A stretch of DNA of 64,000 nucleotides from Aeromicrobium stalagmiti (GCF_013283745.1 NZ_JABSTZ010000001.1:1010406-1074405), one strand, 5' to 3'; shown: positions 8,485-18,066, numbered from the stretch's first letter. Made by a program: numbers and translations. Notes: a model not told the origin generated them from the sequence alone.

Positions 8485-9915
8485 TCAGTCGGGCCAGGCG
8501 ACGCTGAGGTACTGGGTCTCCTGGAACTCCTCCAGGCCGGCGCGGGCGCCTTCACGGCCGATGCCGCTCTGCTTCATGCCGCCGAACGGTGCCGCCGGGT
8601 CGGACACGAGCCCCCGGTTGACGCCGACCATGCCGGCCTCGATCGCCTCGCCGAGGCGCAGGCCGCGCTGGAGCTCGCCGGCATAGACGTACGCCGCGAG
8701 GCCCATCTCGGTGTCGTTGGCGTAGCCGATGACCTCCTCGTCGGTCGTCCACGTGACGATCGGCGCGATGGGGCCGAAGATCTCCTCGTGGACGATCTCG
8801 GCGTCGGCCGGGACGTTGCTGAGCACGGTCGGCGCGAACCAGAAGCCCTTGCTGTCAGCAGGGACGGGAGCCTGGTGAGCGATCCGGGCACCGGCCTCGA
8901 TCGCCCCGGCGAGCAGCGCGTGCGTCGAGTCGACGGCCTTGGCGTTGATGAGGGGCCCGATGTCGGAGCCCTCGGCGGCCGGGCCGACGGTCAGGGCCTC
9001 GACCTTGGCGCCGAGCTTGGCGGTGAACTCCTCGGCGACGTCGGCGTGGACGTACAGCCGGTTGGCCGCCGTGCAGGCCTGACCTCCACCGCGGAACTTC
9101 GCGACCATCGCGCCCTCGACCGCGGCGTCGATGTCGGCGTCCTCGGTGACGATGAAGGGAGCGTTGCCGCCGAGCTCCATCGACGAGTTCACGACGCGGT
9201 CGGCGGCCTGCTTCAGGAGCACCTGACCGATCGCGGTCGAGCCGGTGAACGAGATCTTGCGGACGCGCGCGTCCTCCATCCACGCGCCGACGATCTTGCC
9301 CGCCGACGACGACGGCACGATGTTGACGACGCCCTCGGGCAGCCCGGCCTCGACCATGAGCCTCGCGATGGCGAACGCCGTCAGGGGCGTCTCCGACGCG
9401 GGCTTGAGCACCACGGTGCATCCGGCGGCGAGCGCCGGGGCGATCTTGCGGGCGGCCATGGCGGCCGGGAAGTTCCACGGCGTCACGAGCGCGGCGACAC
9501 CCACGGGGTGGTGGGTGACGAGCGTACGGGTGCCGCCGGCGGGCGCGGAGCCGTAGTCGCCCCCCATGCGGACGCCCTCCTCGGCGAACCAGCGGAAGAA
9601 CTCCGCGGAGTACGTCACCTCGCCCTTGGCGTCGGTCAGGGACTTGCCGTTCTCGGCGGCGATCAGCGCGCCGAGCTCGTCACGGTCGCGGATCATCAGC
9701 TCGAACGTCCGGCGCAAGATCTCGCCGCGCTCGCGCGGGGCGACCCGGCGCCAGCTCTTCAGGGCGGTGGCGGCCGCGTCGACGGCCGCCGTGGCGTCGG
9801 AGACGCCGCCGTTGGACACGGCGCGGATGGCCTCGCCGGTCGAGGGGTCGACGACGTCGAACTCCCCGTCGGCGCCGGGCAGCCAGGCGTTGTTGATGAA
9901 GACGTCAGAGCTCAT
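8485..9915 (-). CDS. gabD: Succinate-semialdehyde dehydrogenase
   Basis: A 476-aa enzyme oxidising succinate semialdehyde to succinate with NAD(P), the last step of GABA catabolism. Visible features: PWNFP at 146-150, the base E247 in MELGGNAPF, the nucleophile C281 in GGQACTAANR, and the C-terminal FGGMKQSGIGREG. Length and sequence match GabD-type dehydrogenases. Its ATG at 9915 overlaps the gabT stop (ATGA), so it is coupled to gabT. It is the second aldehyde dehydrogenase of this locus, and the two may handle successive aldehydes. Confidence 0.93.
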   Translation of the reverse strand: MSSDVFINNAWLPGADGEFDVVDPSTGEAIRAVSNGGVSDATAAVDAAATALKSWRRVAPRERGEILRRTFELMIRDRDELGALIAAENGKSLTDAKGEVTYSAEFFRWFAEEGVRMGGDYGSAPAGGTRTLVTHHPVGVAALVTPWNFPAAMAARKIAPALAAGCTVVLKPASETPLTAFAIARLMVEAGLPEGVVNIVPSSSAGKIVGAWMEDARVRKISFTGSTAIGQVLLKQAADRVVNSSMELGGNAPFIVTEDADIDAAVEGAMVAKFRGGGQACTAANRLYVHADVAEEFTAKLGAKVEALTVGPAAEGSDIGPLINAKAVDSTHALLAGAIEAGARIAHQAPVPADSKGFWFAPTVLSNVPADAEIVHEEIFGPIAPIVTWTTDEEVIGYANDTEMGLAAYVYAGELQRGLRLGEAIEAGMVGVNRGLVSDPAAPFGGMKQSGIGREGARAGLEEFQETQYLSVAWPD

Positions 9916-11246
9916 GAGGTGGCCTCCTTGAAGATGTCGGTCAGGATGTCGAGCGCCTCGGTGAGCAGCTCGTCGCTGATCGCGAGCGGCGGCAGGAACC
10001 GGAGCACGTTGCCGTACGTCCCGCACGTCAAGACAATCACGCCGGCCTGGTGGGCGCTCGTGGCGACGATCCTGGCGAGGTCGGCGTCGGGCTCGTCGGT
10101 GCCGGACCTCACGAGCTCGACCGCGATCATCGCGCCGCGGCCACGGACGTCGCCGAGGCGGTCGTCGTCGGCCTGCAGGCGGTGGAGCCGGTCGAGCATG
10201 AGTCGCTCGATCTGCGCCGCGCGCTCGACCAGCCCGTCGGCCTCGATGGTCTCGATCGTGGCCAGGGCCGCGGCGCACGCCAGGGGGTTGCCGCCGTACG
10301 TGCCGCCGAGGCCGCCGACGTGCGAGGCGTCCATGATGTCGGCGCGACCGGTGACCGCCGAGAGCGGCAGGCCGCCGGCGATGCCCTTGGCCGTGACGAT
10401 GAGGTCGGGGACGACACCCTCGTGGTCGCACGCGAACAGCGCGCCGGTGCGGGCGAAGCCGGTCTGCACCTCGTCGGCGATGAACACGACGCCGTTGGCG
10501 GTGCACCACTGCGCGATGGCCGGCAGGAAGCCGTCGGCCGGGACGATGAAGCCGCCCTCGCCCTGGATCGGCTCGATCACGACGGCCGCGAGGTTGCCGG
10601 CGCCGACCTGCTTCTCGATGACGGTGATCGCGCGGCGCGCCGCGACGGTGCCGTCGACGTCCTTCTCGTCCCGGTAGGGATAGGACAGGGGCGCGCGGTA
10701 GACCTCGGGGGCGAACGGCCCGAAGCCGCTCTTGTAGGGCATCGACTTGGCCGTCATGGCCATCGTCAGGTTGGTGCGACCGTGATAGGCGTGGTCGAAC
10801 ACGACGACGGCCTGCTTGTTGGTGTGGACGCGGGCGATCTTGATGGCGTTCTCGACCGCCTCGGCGCCGGAGTTGAACAGCGCCGACCGCTTCTCGTGGT
10901 CGCCGGGCGTGAGCCGGTTGAGGGCCTCGGCGACGGCCACGTAGCCCTCGTAGGGCGTCACCATGAAACAGGTGTGCGTGAAGGCGGCCACCTGCTGCTG
11001 GACGGCCTCGACGACGCGGGGCGCGCTGTTGCCGACGGTGGTCACGGCGATGCCGGAGCCGAGGTCGATGAACGAGTTGCCGTCGACGTCCTTGACGACG
11101 CCGCCTCCGGCCTCGACGGCGAACACGGGCATCGTGGTCCCGATGCCGTGGGCGACCGCAGCGCTCTTGCGTGCCATGAGCTCGACGGAGCGGGGACCGG
11201 GGATCGCCGTGACGAGGTGACGGCGTTGCTCGAGAGAGGCAGACAT
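9912..11246 (-). CDS. gabT: 4-aminobutyrate aminotransferase
   Basis: A 444-aa class III aminotransferase converting GABA and 2-oxoglutarate to succinate semialdehyde and glutamate. The sequence shows NSGAEAVENAIKIAR, the cofactor aspartate D258 (FIADEVQTGFARTG) and the PLP lysine K287 (TAKGIAGGLP), all typical of actinobacterial GabT. ATG 11246 with an upstream AGGA is preferred over the longer open frame to 11282. It leads a gabT-gabD pair transcribed toward the Pot operon and is divergent from a LysR gene. Confidence 0.93.
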   Translation of the reverse strand: MSASLEQRRHLVTAIPGPRSVELMARKSAAVAHGIGTTMPVFAVEAGGGVVKDVDGNSFIDLGSGIAVTTVGNSAPRVVEAVQQQVAAFTHTCFMVTPYEGYVAVAEALNRLTPGDHEKRSALFNSGAEAVENAIKIARVHTNKQAVVVFDHAYHGRTNLTMAMTAKSMPYKSGFGPFAPEVYRAPLSYPYRDEKDVDGTVAARRAITVIEKQVGAGNLAAVVIEPIQGEGGFIVPADGFLPAIAQWCTANGVVFIADEVQTGFARTGALFACDHEGVVPDLIVTAKGIAGGLPLSAVTGRADIMDASHVGGLGGTYGGNPLACAAALATIETIEADGLVERAAQIERLMLDRLHRLQADDDRLGDVRGRGAMIAVELVRSGTDEPDADLARIVATSAHQAGVIVLTCGTYGNVLRFLPPLAISDELLTEALDILTDIFKEATS

Positions 11247-11266
11247 GCCCCCATCCTCCCGCGCTG

Positions 11267-11307
11267 GGACTATGCCGTCCAATACTCATCTCTGATCAGG
11301 ACTATGC
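11267..11307. promoter_or_regulatory. Repeated GGACTATGC sites between gabT and the LysR gene
   Basis: GGACTATGC occurs exactly at 11267-11275 and 11299-11307, three helical turns apart, in the 70-base gap between divergent gabT and the LysR gene. LysR regulators usually bind two sites in such gaps. The right copy lies only about ten bases before the regulator's ATG, which fits autoregulation. The functional role is inferred. Confidence 0.45.
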
Positions 11308-11316
11308 TCTGCAGGC

Positions 11317-12207
11317 ATGGAGCTGCGCACCCTCGGATACTTCGTCGCGGTCGCCGAGACGGGCTCGGTGAGCGCCGCTGCTGACGTCGTCCACGTGACC
11401 CAGCCGGCGATCTCACGTCAGCTCCGCCAGCTCGAGACCGAGCTGGGCGTCGACCTGTTCTCCCGCTCCGCCGGACGGCTGCGGCTGAGTGCGGCAGGTC
11501 GGGAGTTCCTGCCGCACGCGCAGGACGTCCTGCGGCGCGCGGACGGCGCGCGGGCCGCCGCGCGATCATCCGCAGCGGGACGGCTGGAACGTCTGACGAT
11601 CGCCGCGCCGACCACGACCCTCACCGACGTCATCGCGCCGTTCCTTGCGACCCTGGGCGCCGACGACCCGATGCCGACGGTGTTCGAGTCGGACCCGCAC
11701 GAGGCCTACGCCTCGCTGCGGCACGGCGCCGACCTCGCGATCGTCACGGAGCCGCCGCGACCACCGCTGGCGAGCGCACCGATCGCGGTGCTGCCGGTGT
11801 GGGCCTACGTGCCGGCGGGGCACCCGTGGGGCTCGGCCTCCACGGTCCGGCTGAAGGCGCTGGTTGACGAGACGCTGCTGGTGCTGACGCCCGGGTTCAG
11901 GCCGCGGCAGATCCTCGACCTCGCGATCGACCGCGCCGGGCTCGGCCCCGCCACGGTGGTGGAGTGCAGCAACCCCCAGGTCGCCCAGGCGCTCGCCGCG
12001 GCTGGTCGGGGCGTGGCCGTGGTGACCGACGACCCGCGGTTCGACCTGCACGGCCTCGAGGTCATCGGACGTGACGGGCCGCTGCGCATCGAGCTGTTCG
12101 CGGCGTGGGAGCCCGAGCACCACGCGGCGTCTACGCTCGAGGCGTTCACCGGACGCCTGCGCGACTTCTGCGTCGAGCGCTACGGCGCCGAGGTCGCGCC
12201 CGTCTGA
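11317..12207 (+). CDS. LysR family regulator of the gab genes
   Basis: A 296-aa LysR-type regulator. The N-terminal winged helix covers residues 1-60 (ISRQLRQLETELGVDLFSRS), followed by a linker helix and a periplasmic-binding-like effector domain. It is divergent from gabT with a 70-base gap, the classic arrangement for a LysR activator. The inducer is probably GABA, succinate semialdehyde or a polyamine breakdown product. Its last 28 bases overlap the 3' end of the next gene on the other strand. Confidence 0.9.
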   Translation: MELRTLGYFVAVAETGSVSAAADVVHVTQPAISRQLRQLETELGVDLFSRSAGRLRLSAAGREFLPHAQDVLRRADGARAAARSSAAGRLERLTIAAPTTTLTDVIAPFLATLGADDPMPTVFESDPHEAYASLRHGADLAIVTEPPRPPLASAPIAVLPVWAYVPAGHPWGSASTVRLKALVDETLLVLTPGFRPRQILDLAIDRAGLGPATVVECSNPQVAQALAAAGRGVAVVTDDPRFDLHGLEVIGRDGPLRIELFAAWEPEHHAASTLEAFTGRLRDFCVERYGAEVAPV

Positions 12208-12530
12208 GATGCGACGGCCAGCCGGCCCGTGCGGTCGGCCCAGGTCTCGAACCAGATGGTGAAGAACGGCGGGATGCTCGACGCCAGCGCCAGCAGCGTC
12301 GTCCTGACGTCCCAGCGGAAGCGGCTGCGGGCGACCAGGCACATGACGACGTAGAGGACGAAGATCGTGCCGTGGATGGGGCCCATGATCGGCACGCCGC
12401 CCTCGGCCCCGGTGTGCGGGTCGTCCGCGATGACCCACTTGAACAGCATCGCGATCAGCAGGCCCAGCCAGGAGATGGCTTCGGCGATGGCGACGTAGCG
12501 GAACACGGTGCGGGTGGTGGTGGGATTCAC
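12180..12530 (-). CDS. DUF3817 small membrane protein
   Basis: A 116-aa integral membrane protein with about three hydrophobic helices. It has family-typical AIAEAISWLGLL near the start and PIMGPIHGTIFVLYVV in the middle. The start is a GTG at 12530. The family is common in actinobacteria and has no assigned function; it is sometimes described as integral-membrane/YnfA-like. The gene is monocistronic and convergent with the LysR gene. Confidence 0.82.
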   Translation of the reverse strand: MNPTTTRTVFRYVAIAEAISWLGLLIAMLFKWVIADDPHTGAEGGVPIMGPIHGTIFVLYVVMCLVARSRFRWDVRTTLLALASSIPPFFTIWFETWADRTGRLAVASQTGATSAP

Positions 12531-12585
12531 GCCACCACGCTACCCGCGTAACCGCAATGAAATGCCGGCCGGTGACAATGGTCAT

Positions 12586-13230
12586 ATGGCATTCCTGCTG
12601 CGCGTCGAGCTTCCTGACGTGCCCGGATCACTCGGCGCGCTGGCGACGGCGCTCGGTGGTGCGGGCGCCGACATCGAGGCGATCGAGATCGTCGAGCGGC
12701 GCTCTGACGGCAAGGTCGTCGACGACGTCCTGCTCGAGCTGCCTCCGCGCGTCATGCCCGACGCGCTGATCACGGCGTGCCACCAGCTCGAGGGCGTCAA
12801 GGTCGACTGGATCTCGCGCTACAACGCCGGTGCCAACCTCAGCATGGACCTCGAGGCGGTCGAACGGTTCACCGACGACCCGGCGCGCGCGATCGCCCGG
12901 CTCGTCGACGTCATCCCCGAGACGTTCCGCACCGACTGGGCGATGGCCCTGGAACGTGTCGACGGCGAGGCGCACGTGATGGCGAAGTCGTCGACCGCGC
13001 CGAAGCTCGTCGAGGGTGCCACCGAGTGGCTCGGCATCCGCAAGGCCAAGGTGCTGCGCGAGGTGCCGGAGTGGGACTCCATGGTGCTGGCGGCCTGCCC
13101 GGCGCGCGATCGTCGCGGCAACGGCCTGGTCGTCGTGGTCGGACGCCACGGCGGCCCGGAGTTCCTCAACTCCGAGGTCGCCCGGCTCGGCCACATGGTG
13201 TCGCTGGCCGCGTCGGTGCAGACGGTCTGA
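12586..13230 (+). CDS. ACT-domain amino-acid-binding protein
   Basis: A 214-aa protein whose first 75 residues form an ACT domain (LRVELPDVPGSLGALATALG, the classic ligand-binding start). The remainder is unassigned and may hold a second regulatory domain. ACT domains sense amino acids allosterically. No ribosome site precedes ATG 12586. GACAAT lies about seven bases upstream, the spacing expected for a -10 box of a leaderless mRNA, which is common in actinobacteria. The start is therefore position-based. Neighbours do not reveal the partner enzyme. Confidence 0.82.
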   Translation: MAFLLRVELPDVPGSLGALATALGGAGADIEAIEIVERRSDGKVVDDVLLELPPRVMPDALITACHQLEGVKVDWISRYNAGANLSMDLEAVERFTDDPARAIARLVDVIPETFRTDWAMALERVDGEAHVMAKSSTAPKLVEGATEWLGIRKAKVLREVPEWDSMVLAACPARDRRGNGLVVVVGRHGGPEFLNSEVARLGHMVSLAASVQTV

Positions 13231-13264
13231 GACCGCGGCGGTCTGAGGCCGCGACGGTCCGAGG

Positions 13265-14146
13265 TCAGTCGGCCGGCTTGGTCTCGGGGACGTGGGAGTG
13301 GTGGAAGCGTCCGAGGGCGTCGACCTCGCGCTCGAGCCCGGGCACGGTCTTCTTGGCGATGCGTCGCAGCACCGGCCACGCCACGGGTGAGTTGGTGAGC
13401 GCCTTGGTCCAGCTCGCGAGCATCACGCCCTTGGGGACGTAGACCCGGCTCTTGCGCTTGGCGAAGCCGCGCAGGATCAGGGCGACGCAGTCCTCGACGC
13501 TCGTCGTGCTGTTGGCGGGGTAGGGCAGCTTCTGGCGCACCTCGCGGAACGACGGCAGGTCCTTCTCGGCGTTGCGGACGATGTCGGTGTCGATCCACGA
13601 CGGGTGGCAGATGCCGACGTCGATGCCGAGGTGGGCGACCTCCTGCTTGTAGGCCAGCGCGAGCGACTCGGCGCCGGCCTTGCTCGCGTTGTACGACGCG
13701 AGGCCGGCGAGGGCGGTGAACGAGGCGAGCGAGGCGACCACGAGGGCATAGCCGTGGGTGGTCGCGAGGTGCGGGGTCGTGTGCTTGAGCGTGCGGAAGA
13801 CACCGTTGATGTTGATGTCGACGACGCGCTCGAACGCGGTGTCGTCGATCTGGCGGACCGTGCCGTACGACGCGATGCCGGCATTGGCCAGCACGAAGTC
13901 GATGCGCCCGAAGTGGGCCGCTGCGGCGTCGACCGCCGTCTTGACCGCGGCACTGTCGCGGACGTCGGCCTCCCACCAGGCGGCCGCGTCGCCGAGCTCG
14001 TCTGCCAGCTCGGCGAGCATCTCGGGCTCCAGGCCGACGAGCGCGACCCTGCCGCCGCCCTCGACGAAGCCCCGGGCGACGCCGGCGCCGATCCCGCGCG
14101 CAGCGCCGGTAACGAGTGCGACCTTGCCTGCAAATGTGTCAGCCAT
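13265..14146 (-). CDS. Short-chain dehydrogenase/reductase
   Basis: A 293-aa SDR with TGAARGIG at residues 13-20 for NAD(P) binding, NAG at 88-90, and catalytic S139, Y152 and K156 (SYNASK). The C-terminal 80 residues, rich in basic and hydrophobic residues, are longer than in a minimal SDR and resemble lipid/steroid-active family members. ATG 14146 is preferred over a short upstream extension. A palindrome sits 11 bases upstream, so it is probably repressor-controlled. The substrate is unknown. Confidence 0.88.
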   Translation of the reverse strand: MADTFAGKVALVTGAARGIGAGVARGFVEGGGRVALVGLEPEMLAELADELGDAAAWWEADVRDSAAVKTAVDAAAAHFGRIDFVLANAGIASYGTVRQIDDTAFERVVDININGVFRTLKHTTPHLATTHGYALVVASLASFTALAGLASYNASKAGAESLALAYKQEVAHLGIDVGICHPSWIDTDIVRNAEKDLPSFREVRQKLPYPANSTTSVEDCVALILRGFAKRKSRVYVPKGVMLASWTKALTNSPVAWPVLRRIAKKTVPGLEREVDALGRFHHSHVPETKPAD

Positions 14147-14156
14147 GATCGTCAAC

Positions 14157-14169
14157 ATACCGTCGGTAT
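14157..14169. promoter_or_regulatory. Palindromic operator ATACCGTCGGTAT
   Basis: A perfect palindrome (ATACCG and CGGTAT around one T) lies 11-23 bases upstream of the SDR start. Short ATACCG-type dyads are typical of TetR-family repressors of lipid-related genes in actinobacteria. No tetR gene is adjacent. Confidence 0.5.
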
Positions 14170-14203
14170 CTGGAATGCGCCATGCCCCGCGGCGTCCGGA
14201 CGA

Positions 14204-14590
14204 TCAGCTGGGCGCAGGAGCCCGGCGGTCGAGGCGGGTCTTGAGGTCGTCGAAGGTCGGGCAGAACCACAGGTCCTTGCCCGTGTTGGCCTCCGCGACC
14301 CACGCGCTGAGCGAATCGCTCTCGCCGACCCGGCGGCCGATGTCGCCGACGATCGCCAGGCGCATGCGGTAGTTGGCGAACTTCTGGACGATCTCGCTGG
14401 CCACCTGCGTGCGCAGGTCGAAGAAGTCGTCGGTCAGTCGCTCGGCCGGGATGACGACCATCTCGGCCTTCAGGCTGAAGGCCTCGCCGAGGAGCTCGAC
14501 GGCCGCGCCCTCGGTGTCGAGAGGAAAGCCCTCGGGCGCACAGATCATCATCGAGGTGCCGTAGACCGTGACGAGATGCTCAGGGCTCAT
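14204..14590 (-). CDS. DUF4180 protein
   Basis: A 128-aa soluble protein matching the DUF4180 pattern: RLTDDFFDLRTQVASEIVQK in the middle and FANYRMRLAIVGD before the C-terminus, ending in a small alpha/beta domain. These proteins are often encoded beside transcription regulators and resemble a STAS/SpoIIAA-like fold; no reaction is known. Here it stands alone between the SDR and menB, on the opposite strand to menB. Confidence 0.85.
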   Translation of the reverse strand: MSPEHLVTVYGTSMMICAPEGFPLDTEGAAVELLGEAFSLKAEMVVIPAERLTDDFFDLRTQVASEIVQKFANYRMRLAIVGDIGRRVGESDSLSAWVAEANTGKDLWFCPTFDDLKTRLDRRAPAPS

Positions 14591-14687
14591 GCGTCGACCC
14601 TAGCGACAGGGAGACGCTGTGTCTGCGCGAGTCGCGGCCACGGACGGCTCGGATGGCCGTCGTCGCGCCAGGCGATAGCCTGCCGAC

Positions 14688-15623
14688 ATGAGCGCCCTGG
14701 ACCACGTCTCCGACACCTTCGACCCTGCCGCCTGGGAGGCCGTCCCCGGGTTCGAGGGCCTCACCGACCTCACCTACCACCGGGCCGTCGACCACGGGAC
14801 GGTGCGCGTGGCGTTCGACCGGCCGGACATCCTCAACGCCTTCCGGCCCCACACCGTCGACGAGCTGCTGACGACGCTCGAGCACGCCCGCACGTCGGCC
14901 GACGTCGGCTGCGTCATCCTCACCGGCAACGGCCCGAGCCCCAAGAACGGCAAGCACTCGTTCTGCACCGGCGGCGACCAGCGCATCCGCGGCAAGGCCG
15001 GCTACCAGTACGAGGAGGCCGGCCACGACGAGGAGGCGGCGCCCCCCAACCCGATCGACCGGGCGAAGCTCGGGCGCCTGCACATCCTCGAGGTGCAGCG
15101 CCTCATCCGGTTCATGCCCAAGATCGTGCTGTGCGTCGTACCGGGCTGGGCGGTCGGCGGTGGGCACAGCCTGCACGTCGTCGCCGACCTGACGCTCGCC
15201 AGCGCCGAGCACGCCCGCTTCAAGCAGACCGACGCCGACGTCGGCAGCTTCGACGGCGGCTACGGCTCGGCCTACCTCGCCCGGCAGGTGGGCCAGAAGT
15301 TCGCCCGCGAGATCTTCTTCCTCGGTCAGGAGTACTCGGCCGAGGACGGCGTCCGCATGGGCACCGTCAACCGGGCCGTCCCGCACGCCGAGCTCGAGGC
15401 CACGGCCCTGGAGTGGGGCCGGCTCATCAACGCCAAGAGCCCGACGGCCCAGCGCATGCTCAAGTACTCCTTCAACATGATCGACGACGGCCTGGTCGGC
15501 CAGCAGGTGCTCATGGGCGAGACGACGCGGCTCGCGTACATGACGGACGAGGCCCAGGAGGGCCGCGACCAGTTCCTGGAGAAGCGCGACCCCGACTGGT
15601 CCGCCTACCCCTGGTACTACTGA
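14688..15623 (+). CDS. menB: 1,4-dihydroxy-2-naphthoyl-CoA synthase
   Basis: A 311-aa crotonase-fold enzyme that cyclises o-succinylbenzoyl-CoA in menaquinone synthesis. Diagnostic MenB segments are present: DILNAFRP, FCTGGDQRIRG, GWAVGGGHSLHVV with the oxyanion-hole glycines, TDADVGSFDGGYGSAYLARQ, and the conserved C-terminus RDPDWSAYPWYY. The N-terminal extension is normal for actinobacterial MenB. No other men gene is visible in the window. Confidence 0.95.
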   Translation: MSALDHVSDTFDPAAWEAVPGFEGLTDLTYHRAVDHGTVRVAFDRPDILNAFRPHTVDELLTTLEHARTSADVGCVILTGNGPSPKNGKHSFCTGGDQRIRGKAGYQYEEAGHDEEAAPPNPIDRAKLGRLHILEVQRLIRFMPKIVLCVVPGWAVGGGHSLHVVADLTLASAEHARFKQTDADVGSFDGGYGSAYLARQVGQKFAREIFFLGQEYSAEDGVRMGTVNRAVPHAELEATALEWGRLINAKSPTAQRMLKYSFNMIDDGLVGQQVLMGETTRLAYMTDEAQEGRDQFLEKRDPDWSAYPWYY

Positions 15624-15750
15624 TCCCCGCCTGAACCCACCGCCCCCGAGGTACGCTGGAGGAGCCGAGGGTTCCCAGCACGAGAGTCTTTTTGCTCCGT
15701 CATTCTTGGATGCACATCGGCCCTGTGGGCCGGGGACGAGCCGGTTGTCG

Positions 15751-16437
15751 ATGGTCACCACTCACGAAGCTGCGGCGCCTGCCGCCAGATCCACCCGCCT
15801 GCCGCACCTGCGCGACATCGTCAAGCGGGTCGCGCTGAGCCTGCTGGCCGCCGTGGTCGCGCCGGCCGTCCTGTTCGCGACGGTCCTGGTGCTCGTCAAC
15901 GTGACAGCGGCGATGATCGCGGCGCTCGGCTGGACGGCGGGCGTCGTCGCCTGGCGAGCCGCCACCGGTCGGTGCGTGTCGGTGCTCCTGCTGCTGACCG
16001 GCGGGATCATGACGGTGAAGACCGGCATCACCCTCGCGACCGGCAACACCTTCATCTACTTCGTGCAGCCGGTCTTCGTCGATCTGGTCGTCGCGCTGCT
16101 CTTCCTCGGGTCGCTGTGGTCAGCCCGGCCCCTCGTGGCGCGGCTCGCGCCGGACTTCTGCCCCATGGACAGCGAGCTGGCGGCGCATCCGGAGATCCGC
16201 CGGCTGCTCCACCGGCTGACGCTGATGTGGGGCCTGGTCATCCTGGTCAAGGGCAGCGTGACCCTCTGGCTGCTGCTCTCGCTGTCGACCGTCGACTTCG
16301 TGCTGGTCAAGAGCGGGGCGATCATGACGTTGACCGTCACGGCCGTCGCCGCGACCATCGTGTGGGCGACCGCCGTGGGCCGCCGGGAAGGCCTGCTCGG
16401 CCTGCCGCAGGGGAGCCGTACACCGGCGCCCTGGTGA
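15751..16437 (+). CDS. Integral membrane protein, VC0807-like
   Basis: A protein of about 228 aa with five to six hydrophobic helices and a conserved tract around TGGIMTVKTGITLATGNTF, resembling the VC0807/DUF3159-type family of uncharacterised inner-membrane proteins. The frame is open from 15706. ATG 15751 is chosen because the first 15 residues of the longer form are not family-like, but no strong ribosome site separates the two. It stands alone between menB and pntA. Confidence 0.6.
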   Translation: MVTTHEAAAPAARSTRLPHLRDIVKRVALSLLAAVVAPAVLFATVLVLVNVTAAMIAALGWTAGVVAWRAATGRCVSVLLLLTGGIMTVKTGITLATGNTFIYFVQPVFVDLVVALLFLGSLWSARPLVARLAPDFCPMDSELAAHPEIRRLLHRLTLMWGLVILVKGSVTLWLLLSLSTVDFVLVKSGAIMTLTVTAVAATIVWATAVGRREGLLGLPQGSRTPAPW

Positions 16438-16454
16438 TTCACATACTCAAAGGA

Positions 16455-16470
16455 TGAGACGCGTGTCTCA
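16455..16470. promoter_or_regulatory. Inverted repeat TGAGAC-GCGT-GTCTCA upstream of pntA
   Basis: Six-base arms around GCGT lie 43 bases upstream of the pntA start and 18 bases after the preceding gene's stop. It could be an operator for pntAB or a weak terminator of the membrane-protein gene. No T-run follows, which favours an operator slightly. Confidence 0.4.
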
Positions 16471-16512
16471 CAGGGTGGTCGGCCTAGGTGACGAACAGAT
16501 AACGTTCGCCGA

Positions 16513-18057
16513 ATGAGCGTCGTCGGAGTAGTCACTGAGTCGGTAGCGGGTGAGACCCGTGTCGCCGCCACACCGGAGACGGTGGGCAAACTGATCGGTC
16601 TCGGGTACGAGGTCGTGGTCGAGTCGGGTGCGGGCGAGAAGGCATCGTTCACCGACGAGGCGTACGCCGCTGCGGGTGCCACGATCGGCGCCACGGCCGA
16701 CGTGTGGCGCAGCGACATCGTGTTCAAGGTCAACGCGCCCTCCGAGGCGGAGATCGGCCTGCTCGCGGACGGCGCGACGCTCGTCAGCCTCATCAGCCCG
16801 GCGCTCAACCCCGATCTCGTCGAGCAGCTGTCGGCCCGTCCGATCACGGTGCTCGCGATGGACGCCGTCCCGCGCATCTCGCGCGCACAGTCGATGGACG
16901 TCCTGAGCTCGATGGCCAACATCGCCGGCTACCGCGCCGTCGTCGAGGCCGCCAACGTCTTCGGCCGGTTCTTCACCGGCCAGATCACCGCCGCCGGCAA
17001 GGTCCCGCCGGCCAAGGTGCTCGTCGCGGGTGTCGGCGTCGCCGGTCTCGCCGCGATCGGCACCGCCAACAGCCTCGGTGCGATCGTCAAGGCGACCGAC
17101 CCGCGCGCGGAGGTCGCCGACCAGGTCAAGAGCCTGGGTGGTGAGTACATCGCGGTCGACGTCGAGACCGAGCAGTCGACCGACGGCTACGCCAAGGCGA
17201 CGACGGACGCCTACAACGCGCGCGCCGCGGAGATCTACTCCGAGCAGGCCGCGGACGTCGACATCATCATCACGACGGCACTCATCCCGGGCCGCGCCGC
17301 CCCGATCCTCATCACCGAGGCCGACGTCGCGTCGATGAAGGCCGGCTCGGTCATCGTCGACATGGCCGCAGCCAACGGTGGCAACGTCGTCGGGTCGAAG
17401 CCCGGCGAGGCCGTCGTCACCCCCAACGGCGTCACGATCCTCGGCTACACCGACCTGGCCGGTCGCCTGCCCACGCAGGCCTCGCAGCTCTACGGCACCA
17501 ACCTGGTCAACCTGATGAAGCTGCTGACGCCCGGCAAGGACGGCCGGCTCGTCCTCGACTTCGAGGACGTCGTGCAGCGCACCATCACGGTCGTGCGCGA
17601 CGGCGAGACGACGTGGCCCCCGCCGCCGGTGCAGGTGTCGGCGGCCCCCGCGGCAGCGCCGGTCGAGAAGGCCGAGCCCCAGCCGCCCAAGGCGGTGATG
17701 ACGCAGCGCGCCAAGCTCGGGCTCGTCGGTCTCGGCATCCTCGCGCTGTTCCTGGTCAACGCCTACGCCCCGCCGCCGCTGCCCGAGCACTTCACGGTGC
17801 TCGTGCTCGCGATCGTCATCGGCTACTACGTCATCGGCAAGGTGCACCACGCGCTGCACACGCCGCTGATGTCGGTCACCAACGCGATCAGCGGCATCAT
17901 CGTCGTCGGCGCGATGCTGCAGATCGGCATCGACGGGGACGCCGAGAACGGCACCGTCATCCAGGTGCTCGCGTTCATCGCGATCCTGCTCGCGTCCATC
18001 AACGTCTTCGGCGGATTCGCCGTGACCCGCCGCATGCTCAGCATGTTCTCCAAGTAA
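16513..18057 (+). CDS. pntA: NAD(P) transhydrogenase subunit alpha
   Basis: A 514-aa subunit of the proton-translocating transhydrogenase, which moves hydride between NADH and NADP+. The alanine-dehydrogenase-like N-domain contains [20 protein letters not shown], the NAD-binding domain contains [13 protein letters not shown], and a proline-rich linker leads to about four C-terminal membrane helices (residues 395-505). This is the long, unsplit form of PntA. The start lacks a ribosome site and may be leaderless. It is followed nine bases later by pntB. Confidence 0.95.
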   Translation: MSVVGVVTESVAGETRVAATPETVGKLIGLGYEVVVESGAGEKASFTDEAYAAAGATIGATADVWRSDIVFKVNAPSEAEIGLLADGATLVSLISPALNPDLVEQLSARPITVLAMDAVPRISRAQSMDVLSSMANIAGYRAVVEAANVFGRFFTGQITAAGKVPPAKVLVAGVGVAGLAAIGTANSLGAIVKATDPRAEVADQVKSLGGEYIAVDVETEQSTDGYAKATTDAYNARAAEIYSEQAADVDIIITTALIPGRAAPILITEADVASMKAGSVIVDMAAANGGNVVGSKPGEAVVTPNGVTILGYTDLAGRLPTQASQLYGTNLVNLMKLLTPGKDGRLVLDFEDVVQRTITVVRDGETTWPPPPVQVSAAPAAAPVEKAEPQPPKAVMTQRAKLGLVGLGILALFLVNAYAPPPLPEHFTVLVLAIVIGYYVIGKVHHALHTPLMSVTNAISGIIVVGAMLQIGIDGDAENGTVIQVLAFIAILLASINVFGGFAVTRRMLSMFSK

Positions 18058-18066
18058 GGGCTGATC

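Noticed and set aside
8485-11289. A 934-codon minus-strand frame that could suggest a gabT-gabD fusion
   Set aside because: Only its C-terminal half is a real protein (gabD from 9915). The N-terminal half is a wrong-frame reading of gabT, whose true frame is complete and overlaps gabD by ATGA.
12819-13976. A 385-codon minus-strand frame over the ACT and SDR genes
   Set aside because: It overlaps two well-supported genes in wrong frames and is Arg-rich.
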